Positions 1-7,390 of a stretch of 64,000 nucleotides of DNA are shown one piece after another. This DNA is from Escherichia coli (GTDB lineage: Bacteria > Pseudomonadota > Gammaproteobacteria > Enterobacterales > Enterobacteriaceae). The position numbers and the translations under genes were made by a program. Position 1 is the first letter of the stretch; each line of letters begins with the position of its first letter. Under the pieces are notes generated by a model. That model saw only the letters and a program-made list of their open reading frames with translations. It was not told the origin of the DNA and did not search any database. The stretch is taken from NCBI RefSeq assembly GCF_036503815.1, contig NZ_AP027764.1, positions 4,898,001-4,962,000 of the forward strand, given 5' to 3'.

Positions 1-12
1 GCAGCAGTGTTG

Positions 13-1059
13 CTATTTCGAGCAACGGCGGGTTAATGCGACACCAGCCCCGATCAGCCCCCCGACAATGCCCCACATAATCATCAGGAAGGCACGACGT
101 GGGCTATCGCGTTTTACCGGTTCTTCCGGCGTACGCAAATAGCGATAGGTCTGAAAACGCGGATCCAGGGTTGGACCAACATTCAGGGTGTTTAACATGG
201 CCCGATTCTGATCATAGTCGAGATCAAAGGCCGGACCGACGGCCTGTAAATTTTCCAGTCGCGCCTGGAGCATTGGACGCCCAAGCAGGAACATTTCTGA
301 ATCAGGTAGTTCCTCGGCAGGTACATCTGTCGCACTGCGCGAAATATTATGCTGCTCAGCAATTTTCAGCGCCTGTTCAATGCTGTTCATCCGGCGGTCG
401 TAGATGGCTTTCGCCACTTCTTCCTGACGCTTCACCTGAGCTTTCATCTGGATGGTACGCGCCGCCCATGCGCCTTTCAGCTCATCATTCAGATGGCTGG
501 CTGCTCGTTGGCTGGCAAACGCAACATACTGACGTAACAGGTTATTAGCGTCAGGCGCGGTTTCGGCAATCAGCTTAACGCTATCATTGACCGCACGCGT
601 GAAGTCACCGGGAATAAACACGATGTTGTTAATCATTTCATCCAGCAACGCCGCATCGGCTTTGCTGTTCCCGACCATCCGCTGTTTGTAATAGTCTGTC
701 TGCAACCAGAAATCGCGGCGGGTATCCCACGAGGCCAGTTGCATAACAAACTCTTTATAGGCTTCATCCATGACCGATGGTTGGTCGGCAGAAGCCATGT
801 TCGAACGGACGTCCAGGTTACGCAAAAATTGCTGCTGCGAGTAGTATCCTCCCAGCATATTCACTGTTGGACGATCGGTAATCGCCGTCGAGCTCCACTC
901 CTGACGAGCAAAAAAAGTATACGCCAGCGCGATTAACGCAAACGCCAGCCCCATGCCAATAATCCACAGCTTCCCAGCCCACAAGGTACGAAACAACCCA
1001 CGAATATCCAGTTCATTTTCAGCGTCTTCGGCCGGTTTCCCAGGCATTGGTTGTGTCAT
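13..1059 (-). CDS. wzzE: ECA polysaccharide chain-length modulator WzzE
   Basis: Inner-membrane protein that sets the modal chain length of enterobacterial common antigen made by the Wzy-dependent route. The 348-residue protein has the classic Wzz layout: a short cytoplasmic N-terminus, a first membrane segment at about residues 31-50, a long periplasmic, largely helical domain, and a Gly-rich second membrane segment at about 323-343, ending RRCSK. I chose the ATG at 1059, which has a GAGG five bases upstream, over the adjacent in-frame GTG at 1062. It lies 11 bases downstream of wecA on the same strand, in the usual ECA gene order. Sequence and length match E. coli WzzE closely. Confidence 0.96.
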   Translation of the reverse strand: MTQPMPGKPAEDAENELDIRGLFRTLWAGKLWIIGMGLAFALIALAYTFFARQEWSSTAITDRPTVNMLGGYYSQQQFLRNLDVRSNMASADQPSVMDEAYKEFVMQLASWDTRRDFWLQTDYYKQRMVGNSKADAALLDEMINNIVFIPGDFTRAVNDSVKLIAETAPDANNLLRQYVAFASQRAASHLNDELKGAWAARTIQMKAQVKRQEEVAKAIYDRRMNSIEQALKIAEQHNISRSATDVPAEELPDSEMFLLGRPMLQARLENLQAVGPAFDLDYDQNRAMLNTLNVGPTLDPRFQTYRYLRTPEEPVKRDSPRRAFLMIMWGIVGGLIGAGVALTRRCSK

Positions 1060-1070
1060 CACATCCTCAT

Positions 1071-2174
1071 TTATTTGGTTAAATTGGGGCTGCCACCACG
1101 ATTTCTACGCAGTCTGCGTTTTACGCGCTTAATAAAGCGAGCAACTTTCCAGGCACGCTTAATGCAATATCCATAGAGGAAGAATGCTAGCAAAAAGAGC
1201 ACCAGCATGACCCACTCCGGGACAAAATGAGAATATTCTGCCAGCACGCCAATGGAAGCGAGCAGTGCCGCGGCAAGGGTAATCAGCACAAACGCCTGGC
1301 GGGAAGTAAACCCGGCACGCATGATCAAATGGTGAATATGCTGACGGTCAGGAGAGAATGGGCTCATGCCTTTACGCAGGCGACGGTACATAATCGCCAC
1401 CATATCCATTAGCGGAATGGCGATGATCCACAAAGCGGTAACCGGGCTGATGGGATGGGTTTTGCCCTGGGTCGTTTCGAGCAGGATCCAGATAACGGTA
1501 AAACCAATCAGCGTACTGCCCGCATCACCCATAAAGACTTTGTAGCGGCGACCCAGGATACCAAGGTTGAGCATGATATAGGGCAGGATGGCGGCGATCA
1601 TCGCAAAGCACCAGATAGCGAGGCTGGTTTGCCCGTCGAACCACAAAATCATACCGATTGCTGCAAACGAGACGCAGGACAACCCGCCCAGCAAGCCATC
1701 AATGCCATCAACCATGTTGAAAGCATTAATTGCCGCCCAGACGGCAAATAGCGTCAGGAAGTAGCCAAACGGTCCGAGCACCATCTCCCAGGAGCCAAAG
1801 ATATAACCCAGGCTACTGAGATAAAGTTTGCCGAACACCATCATAACAATGCCAACAGCGGCCTGTATGGTGGCACGGATTTTTACGCTGATATCAAAAC
1901 GGTCATCCAGCGCACCGATGAACACCAGTACACCAGCACAAGCGAGATAGAGAGATGCATGCGGAATATAGTAATCGTCAATTCCGAACGTGAAGCAAAT
2001 CCCTGCGTAAACCGAAATACCCCCAACGAGTGGTATCAACCCCTGGTGACGTTTGCGGAAGTTTGGTTTATCCACTAAACCGACTTTTTTTGCCACCTTT
2101 CGGGCAAAAAACAGAAACAGTGTCGTGAATAAAAAAATACTGATGAGATCAGTACTCACTGTCAGTAAATTCAC
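1071..2174 (-). CDS. wecA: UDP-GlcNAc:undecaprenyl-phosphate GlcNAc-1-phosphate transferase
   Basis: First enzyme of enterobacterial common antigen (and many O-antigens): transfers GlcNAc-1-phosphate to undecaprenyl phosphate on the cytoplasmic face of the inner membrane. The 367-residue polytopic protein shows the family signatures: the Asp pair D90-D91 (GALDDRFD), the NMVDGIDG loop with D156 and D159, and the His-rich HIHH loop near residue 280 followed by further membrane segments and a basic C-terminal tail. About eleven hydrophobic segments are visible. It begins the ECA cluster, transcribed toward wzzE, and follows rho after a terminator. Same length as E. coli WecA (Rfe). Confidence 0.97.
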   Translation of the reverse strand: MNLLTVSTDLISIFLFTTLFLFFARKVAKKVGLVDKPNFRKRHQGLIPLVGGISVYAGICFTFGIDDYYIPHASLYLACAGVLVFIGALDDRFDISVKIRATIQAAVGIVMMVFGKLYLSSLGYIFGSWEMVLGPFGYFLTLFAVWAAINAFNMVDGIDGLLGGLSCVSFAAIGMILWFDGQTSLAIWCFAMIAAILPYIMLNLGILGRRYKVFMGDAGSTLIGFTVIWILLETTQGKTHPISPVTALWIIAIPLMDMVAIMYRRLRKGMSPFSPDRQHIHHLIMRAGFTSRQAFVLITLAAALLASIGVLAEYSHFVPEWVMLVLFLLAFFLYGYCIKRAWKVARFIKRVKRRLRRNRGGSPNLTK

Positions 2175-2372
2175 AATGCATGCTCTCAGAGAAAATTATT
2201 AGCAGAAGTATAACCACGAAGACCTTTATTCAGAAGGGAAAGTCTGTTCCGAACCCACCAGTCCTGTGCAAAAATTAATCATTCGATATGCAAATTGCAT
2301 AACACACGAGCAAAACCCAGGAATTTTCCTAACATTGCCAGTGCGGCAATAAGATTACAGATATAAAAGCAA

Positions 2373-2398
2373 AACGCCACGTAAACACGTGGCGTTTT
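2373..2398 (-). terminator. Hairpin terminator after rho
   Basis: Near-perfect inverted repeat ACGCCACGT/ACGTGGCGT with a short loop, flanked by A-runs and T-runs on both sides, 16 bases past the rho stop codon. It fits an intrinsic terminator for rho; the rest of 2175-2372 is an untranslated leader/promoter region for wecA in which I recognise no other gene. Confidence 0.75.
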
Positions 2399-2413
2399 TG
2401 GCATAAGACAAAT

Positions 2414-3673
2414 TTATGAGCGCTTCATCATTTCGAAGAAATCGTCATTGGTCTTGGTCATCGCCAGTTTATTAATGAGGAACTCCATGGCATCGATTTC
2501 GCCCATCGGGTGAATGATTTTGCGCAGGATCCACATTTTCTGCAACTCTTCCTGAGTAGTGAGCAGCTCTTCTTTACGGGTACCGGAACGGTTGTAGTCG
2601 ATTGCCGGGAAGACGCGTTTTTCAGCGATCTTACGAGAGAGGTGCAGTTCCATGTTGCCTGTACCTTTAAACTCTTCGTAGATAACTTCGTCCATCTTGG
2701 AACCGGTATCGATAAGCGCGGTAGCGATGATGGTCAGGCTGCCGCCCTCTTCCACGTTACGCGCCGCACCGAAGAAGCGTTTCGGGCGATGCAGGGCGTT
2801 GGCATCCACACCACCGGTCAGTACTTTACCTGACGCCGGAACAACGGTGTTGTAAGCACGCGCCAAACGAGTGATGGAGTCGAGCAGAATGATAACGTCT
2901 TTCTTGTGCTCAACCAGGCGTTTCGCCTTCTCGATCACCATTTCCGCAACCTGAACGTGGCGAGATGCGGGTTCGTCAAAGGTAGAAGCAACAACTTCAC
3001 CTTTTACCAGACGCTGCATCTCGGTGACTTCTTCCGGACGTTCGTCAATCAGCAGAACCATCAGCACACAATCCGGGTGGTTGTAAGCAATGCTCTGGGC
3101 AATGTTCTGCAGCAGCATGGTTTTACCGGCTTTCGGCGGTGCCACAATCAGACCACGCTGACCACGACCGATAGGTGATGCCAGATCCAGTACGCGAGCA
3201 GTTAAATCTTCAGTAGAACCGTTACCACGTTCCATACGCAGACGAGAGTTAGCGTGCAGCGGGGTTAAGTTCTCAAAGAGGATTTTGTTGCGGGCGTTTT
3301 CAGGTTTGTCGAAGTTAACTTCGTTAACTTTCAGCAGCGCAAAATAGCGTTCACCTTCTTTCGGCGGGCGAATCTTACCAGAGATGGTATCACCAGTGCG
3401 GAGGTTGAAACGGCGGATTTGGCTAGGGGAAACGTAGATGTCATCAGGACCGGCGAGGTAGGAGCTGTCTGCGGAACGGAGGAAACCAAATCCATCCTGC
3501 AATATCTCCAGTACGCCATCACCAAAGATATCTTCGCCACTCTTTGCGTGCTGCTTCAGGATGGCAAAAATAATGTCCTGCTTACGCATACGAGCCAGGT
3601 TTTCCAGCCCCATATTTTCGCCGAGAGTGATCAGCTCAGAAACCGGCGTATTCTTTAATTCGGTAAGATTCAT
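2414..3673 (-). CDS. rho: Transcription termination factor Rho
   Basis: Hexameric RNA-dependent ATPase/helicase that terminates transcription at rut sites. The 419-residue protein carries the N-terminal Rho-N helical domain starting MNLTELKNTPV, the cold-shock-like RNA-binding domain (LQDGFGFLRS at about 58-67), a Walker A loop APPKAGKT at about 178-185, and a Walker B segment VIILLDSITRLARAY with the Q/R-loop region after it. I use the MNLTELK start; a longer frame reaches back to 3745 but those 24 residues are not part of the family. It follows the rhoL leader peptide, the site of Rho autoregulation in E. coli. Confidence 0.99.
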   Translation of the reverse strand: MNLTELKNTPVSELITLGENMGLENLARMRKQDIIFAILKQHAKSGEDIFGDGVLEILQDGFGFLRSADSSYLAGPDDIYVSPSQIRRFNLRTGDTISGKIRPPKEGERYFALLKVNEVNFDKPENARNKILFENLTPLHANSRLRMERGNGSTEDLTARVLDLASPIGRGQRGLIVAPPKAGKTMLLQNIAQSIAYNHPDCVLMVLLIDERPEEVTEMQRLVKGEVVASTFDEPASRHVQVAEMVIEKAKRLVEHKKDVIILLDSITRLARAYNTVVPASGKVLTGGVDANALHRPKRFFGAARNVEEGGSLTIIATALIDTGSKMDEVIYEEFKGTGNMELHLSRKIAEKRVFPAIDYNRSGTRKEELLTTQEELQKMWILRKIIHPMGEIDAMEFLINKLAMTKTNDDFFEMMKRS

Positions 3674-3760
3674 AATGGTGTGAGTTCTTAAACTTGGGGT
3701 AAATCTCGAACTTAATGTTGTGAATGGTATGGCAGGATCATCCATGCCTGTTTACGGTCA

Positions 3761-3859
3761 TCATCTCATGTCTTTTCGCTGCCTGGTCACAGGAGAGTAC
3801 GCAGAACTGAAACGACAAGACGGATTGAGTGACAAACCAGAAATCTGTTCACTTCGCAT
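3761..3859 (-). CDS. rhoL: rho operon leader peptide RhoL
   Basis: Short frame of 32 residues beginning MRSEQISG and ending RQRKDMR just upstream of rho. In E. coli the rho mRNA leader encodes a peptide of nearly the same sequence, and Rho-dependent attenuation in this leader controls rho level. Compared with the K-12 peptide as I remember it, residue 9 is Leu rather than Ser and the end lacks the serine before the last Arg, so it is one residue shorter. Translation of such peptides tunes ribosome cover over the leader. Confidence 0.75.
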   Translation of the reverse strand: MRSEQISGLSLNPSCRFSSAYSPVTRQRKDMR

Positions 3860-3900
3860 TAGATAAAACGGGAAGCGTTGGATATTACAAGATTCAAACT

Positions 3901-3928
3901 TAATAAGGTAAGTTTAATACGAAGTCAA
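3901..3928 (-). promoter_or_regulatory. Likely rho promoter
   Basis: On the minus strand, TTGACT (3923-3928) and TTATTA (3901-3906) are separated by 16 bases, about 40 bases upstream of rhoL. This is a sigma-70 pattern in the right place to drive rhoL-rho. Confidence 0.6.
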
Positions 3929-3997
3929 CATTAACTTAGCATGGCTCACGCCGGGCGTCCAGTTTTTAGCGACGGGGCACCCGAACATGAAATTCCC

Positions 3998-4327
3998 TTA
4001 CGCCAGGTTAGCGTCAAGGAACTCTTTCAACTGACCTTTAGACAGTGCGCCCACTTTGGTTGCCGCCACTTCACCGTTTTTGAACAGCAGCAGAGTCGGG
4101 ATACCACGGATGCCATATTTCGGCGCAGTGCCAGGATTTTGATCGATGTTCAGTTTTGCAACGGTCAGTTTGCCCTGATATTCGTCAGCGATTTCATCCA
4201 GAATCGGGGCGATCATTTTGCACGGACCGCACCACTCTGCCCAGAAATCAACGAGGATCGCCCCGTCCGCTTTGAGTACATCCGTGTCAAAACTGTCGTC
4301 AGTCAGGTGAATAATTTTATCGCTCAT
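3998..4327 (-). CDS. trxA: Thioredoxin 1
   Basis: Cytoplasmic disulfide reductase that donates electrons to ribonucleotide reductase, PAPS reductase and many other targets. The 109-residue protein has the WCGPC active site (C33 and C36 counting the initiator Met), the buried Asp27 and the cis-Pro loop GIPT near 75-78. I use MSDKIIHL as start; a longer frame to 4432 adds 35 residues absent from the family. Divergent from rhlB, with 130 bases between the two starts that must hold both promoters. Confidence 0.99.
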
Positions 4328-4457
4328 ATATAACTCCACAGGAATAAGCCTGGCGTGTTGGTTTCGTTGTTGGTGTAACATTAACCAACTAAAGGTTGAC
4401 TTTATTTCACCGGATACGCTTTCGTAAAGCAATAGTAAGCTGATATTCTACCACACT

Positions 4458-5723
4458 ATGAGCAAAACACATTTAACAGAACAGAAGTTTTCCGACTTCG
4501 CCCTGCATCCGAAGGTTGTAGAAGCCCTTGAAAAAAAAGGGTTTCATAACTGTACGCCCATTCAGGCACTGGCCCTTCCGCTGACGCTGGCGGGTCGTGA
4601 CGTAGCCGGGCAGGCGCAAACCGGTACCGGGAAAACGATGGCGTTTCTTACGTCAACGTTTCATTATCTTCTCTCTCATCCCGCGATTGCCGATCGCAAG
4701 GTGAATCAGCCGCGTGCCTTAATTATGGCACCGACGCGTGAACTTGCCGTGCAGATCCACGCCGATGCGGAGCCACTGGCGCAAGCTACCGGCCTGAAGC
4801 TGGGTCTGGCTTACGGTGGTGATGGCTACGACAAACAGCTGAAAGTGCTGGAAAGCGGCGTTGACATACTGATTGGCACCACGGGTCGTTTAATTGACTA
4901 CGCCAAGCAGAACCACATTAACCTCGGTGCCATTCAGGTGGTGGTACTGGACGAAGCCGATCGCATGTACGATCTGGGCTTTATTAAAGATATCCGCTGG
5001 CTGTTCCGCCGTATGCCGCCTGCAAACCAGCGCCTCAACATGCTGTTCTCCGCCACGCTTTCGTACCGGGTACGCGAACTGGCATTCGAGCAGATGAACA
5101 ATGCCGAATATATTGAAGTGGAACCGGAACAGAAAACGGGCCACCGTATAAAAGAAGAGCTTTTCTACCCTTCTAACGAAGAAAAAATGCGTTTGCTGCA
5201 AACGCTGATTGAAGAAGAATGGCCAGACCGAGCGATTATTTTCGCCAACACCAAACATCGTTGTGAAGAGATCTGGGGCCACCTGGCGGCAGATGGTCAT
5301 CGTGTCGGTTTGTTGACAGGCGATGTCGCGCAGAAAAAACGTCTGCGTATCCTTGATGAATTTACCCGTGGCGATCTGGATATTCTGGTTGCCACCGACG
5401 TTGCTGCGCGTGGTTTGCACATCCCTGCGGTGACGCACGTCTTTAACTACGATTTACCCGATGACTGTGAAGATTACGTTCACCGTATTGGTCGTACAGG
5501 TCGCGCAGGCGCAAGCGGTCACTCTATTAGCCTGGCGTGTGAAGAGTATGCATTGAATTTGCCTGCTATTGAGACCTATATTGGTCACTCAATTCCAGTA
5601 AGCAAATACAATCCGGACGCATTGATGACCGATCTGCCAAAACCGCTGCGCCTCACACGCCCGCGTACAGGTAATGGTCCGCGTCGTACTGGCGCTCCGC
5701 GTAATCGTCGTCGTTCAGGTTAA
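4458..5723 (+). CDS. rhlB: DEAD-box ATP-dependent RNA helicase RhlB
   Basis: RNA helicase of the RNA degradosome, bound to RNase E, that unwinds structured RNA for PNPase. The 421-residue protein shows the full set of DEAD-box motifs: Q-motif near residue 33, AQTGTGKT at 53-60, PTRELA at 92-97, DEAD at 165-168, SAT at 198-200, and HRIGRTGR in the second RecA domain. The C-terminus ends in a basic Arg-rich tail (RTGAPRNRRRSG) that contacts RNA. Same length as the E. coli protein; followed closely by a small frame and gppA. Confidence 0.98.
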   Translation: MSKTHLTEQKFSDFALHPKVVEALEKKGFHNCTPIQALALPLTLAGRDVAGQAQTGTGKTMAFLTSTFHYLLSHPAIADRKVNQPRALIMAPTRELAVQIHADAEPLAQATGLKLGLAYGGDGYDKQLKVLESGVDILIGTTGRLIDYAKQNHINLGAIQVVVLDEADRMYDLGFIKDIRWLFRRMPPANQRLNMLFSATLSYRVRELAFEQMNNAEYIEVEPEQKTGHRIKEELFYPSNEEKMRLLQTLIEEEWPDRAIIFANTKHRCEEIWGHLAADGHRVGLLTGDVAQKKRLRILDEFTRGDLDILVATDVAARGLHIPAVTHVFNYDLPDDCEDYVHRIGRTGRAGASGHSISLACEEYALNLPAIETYIGHSIPVSKYNPDALMTDLPKPLRLTRPRTGNGPRRTGAPRNRRRSG

Positions 5724-5730
5724 ATAAAAA

Positions 5731-5853
5731 ATGTCATACTCAAAATCATTCAAACTGTATCAAGATGGCAAGAGAGTTAATCCCAATGAACTTACTGTAG
5801 TAAGTGATTCGGATGAAAGAACGCAGCCAACGCAGAGACAGAATGAAGGATGA
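5731..5853 (+). CDS. Small unannotated frame between rhlB and gppA
   Basis: A 40-codon frame starts at ATG 5731, only 7 bases after the rhlB stop, and ends with a TGA at 5851-5853 that overlaps an upstream in-frame gppA ATG at 5850 (ATGA) and lies 5 bases before the gppA start I chose. It fills nearly the whole gap. The product is polar (MSYSKSFKLYQDGKR then an acidic Gln/Thr-rich tail), with no membrane segment. There is no strong ribosome-binding site before it, so it would depend on reinitiation after rhlB. I do not recognise it; it could be a real small protein coupling rhlB and gppA translation, or chance. Confidence 0.35.
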   Translation: MSYSKSFKLYQDGKRVNPNELTVVSDSDERTQPTQRQNEG

Positions 5854-5858
5854 AGAGT

Positions 5859-7343
5859 ATGGGTTCCACCTCGTCATTATATGCAGCCATTGATCTCGGT
5901 TCGAATAGTTTTCATATGCTGGTTGTGCGCGAGGTGGCTGGAAGCATCCAGACGCTGACGCGAATTAAACGCAAAGTGCGTCTGGCTGCTGGCCTGAACA
6001 GCGAAAATGCCCTGTCTAATGAAGCAATGGAGCGCGGTTGGCAATGTTTGCGCCTTTTTGCTGAACGTCTGCAAGATATCCCTCCCTCGCAAATTCGCGT
6101 TGTCGCCACGGCGACATTACGCCTTGCCGTCAATGCCGGTGATTTTATTGCCAAAGCGCAGGAAATCCTCGGTTGTCCGGTACAAGTGATCAGCGGTGAA
6201 GAAGAAGCTCGCCTGATTTATCAGGGTGTTGCTCACACCACTGGCGGTGCCGATCAGCGCCTGGTGGTGGATATCGGCGGCGCCAGTACTGAACTGGTAA
6301 CCGGCACGGGCGCACAAACCACCTCGTTGTTCAGCCTGTCGATGGGCTGCGTCACCTGGCTGGAACGCTATTTTGCCGATCGTAATCTGGGGCAGGAAAA
6401 TTTTGATGCCGCAGAAAAAGCGGCACGCGAAGTGTTACGTCCGGTTGCCGATGAATTGCGGTATCACGGCTGGAAAGTATGCGTTGGTGCTTCCGGCACT
6501 GTGCAGGCCTTACAAGAAATCATGATGGCACAGGGGATGGATGAACGGATTACCCTGGAAAAGTTGCAGCAACTGAAACAGCGCGCCATTCATTGTGGTC
6601 GACTGGAGGAACTGGAGATCGACGGGCTGACGCTGGAACGTGCGTTAGTGTTCCCGAGTGGTCTGGCGATCCTGATAGCCATTTTTACCGAACTGAATAT
6701 TCAGTGTATGACCCTGGCTGGCGGTGCACTGCGTGAAGGCCTGGTCTACGGCATGTTGCATCTGGCCGTCGAGCAGGATATTCGCAGCCGTACGCTGCGT
6801 AATATTCAACGCCGCTTTATGATCGATATTGATCAGGCTCAGCGAGTAGCCAAAGTTGCGGCTAATTTCTTCGATCAGGTGGAAAACGAATGGCATCTTG
6901 AAGCGATTAGCCGTGATTTGCTCATCAGCGCCTGTCAGCTTCATGAAATCGGTCTGAGCGTTGATTTCAAACAAGCGCCGCAACATGCTGCTTATCTGGT
7001 GCGTAATCTGGATCTTCCCGGTTTTACGCCTGCACAGAAAAAATTACTGGCGACGCTACTACTCAACCAGACGAACCCAATAGATCTCTCCTCGTTGCAT
7101 CAACAAAATGCCGTACCGCCACGCGTCGCAGAACAACTCTGCCGTTTACTACGCCTGGCCATCATTTTTGCCAGCCGTCGCCGTGACGATCTCGTGCCAG
7201 AGATGACATTAAAGGCCAACCATGAACTGTTGACCTTGACGCTTCCGCAAGGTTGGCTAACCCAACATCCGCTGGGTAAAGAGATTATTGATCAGGAAAG
7301 CCAGTGGCAAAGCTATGTTCACTGGCCGTTGGAAGTACATTAA
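5859..7343 (+). CDS. gppA: Guanosine-5'-triphosphate,3'-diphosphate pyrophosphatase GppA
   Basis: Exopolyphosphatase/pppGpp phosphohydrolase of the Ppx-GppA family; converts pppGpp to ppGpp in the stringent response. The 494-residue protein has the two actin-fold phosphate loops, DLGSNSFH at about 14-21 and DIGGASTELV at about 143-152, the GASGT loop near 210, and a C-terminal HD-like helical domain (CQLHEIG). Start MGSTSS is preferred because GAAGGA lies about 8 bases upstream; an ATG at 5850 is also in frame. Length agrees with E. coli GppA. Confidence 0.96.
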   Translation: MGSTSSLYAAIDLGSNSFHMLVVREVAGSIQTLTRIKRKVRLAAGLNSENALSNEAMERGWQCLRLFAERLQDIPPSQIRVVATATLRLAVNAGDFIAKAQEILGCPVQVISGEEEARLIYQGVAHTTGGADQRLVVDIGGASTELVTGTGAQTTSLFSLSMGCVTWLERYFADRNLGQENFDAAEKAAREVLRPVADELRYHGWKVCVGASGTVQALQEIMMAQGMDERITLEKLQQLKQRAIHCGRLEELEIDGLTLERALVFPSGLAILIAIFTELNIQCMTLAGGALREGLVYGMLHLAVEQDIRSRTLRNIQRRFMIDIDQAQRVAKVAANFFDQVENEWHLEAISRDLLISACQLHEIGLSVDFKQAPQHAAYLVRNLDLPGFTPAQKKLLATLLLNQTNPIDLSSLHQQNAVPPRVAEQLCRLLRLAIIFASRRRDDLVPEMTLKANHELLTLTLPQGWLTQHPLGKEIIDQESQWQSYVHWPLEVH

Positions 7344-7353
7344 AGAGTAATAT

Positions 7354-7385
7354 GCCGGATGCGATGCTCGCGCATCTTACCCGGC
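7354..7385. repeat. REP (repetitive extragenic palindrome) between gppA and rep
   Basis: The sequence GCCGGATGCG followed by TCGCGCATCTTACCCGGC forms an imperfect hairpin with the bulge typical of enterobacterial REP elements. It fills the 47-base gap between the convergent gppA and rep stop codons, where REPs stabilise 3' ends or act as gyrase/Pol I sites. Confidence 0.8.
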
Positions 7386-7390
7386 CTTGA

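Noticed and set aside
3674..3745. N-terminal extension of rho by 24 residues
   Set aside because: The extension is not part of the Rho family; the known start MNLTELK fits the family length.
7354..7385. REP hairpin considered as a mobile element
   Set aside because: A single REP unit without transposase or target duplication; it is a dispersed palindromic repeat, so I list it as a repeat only.
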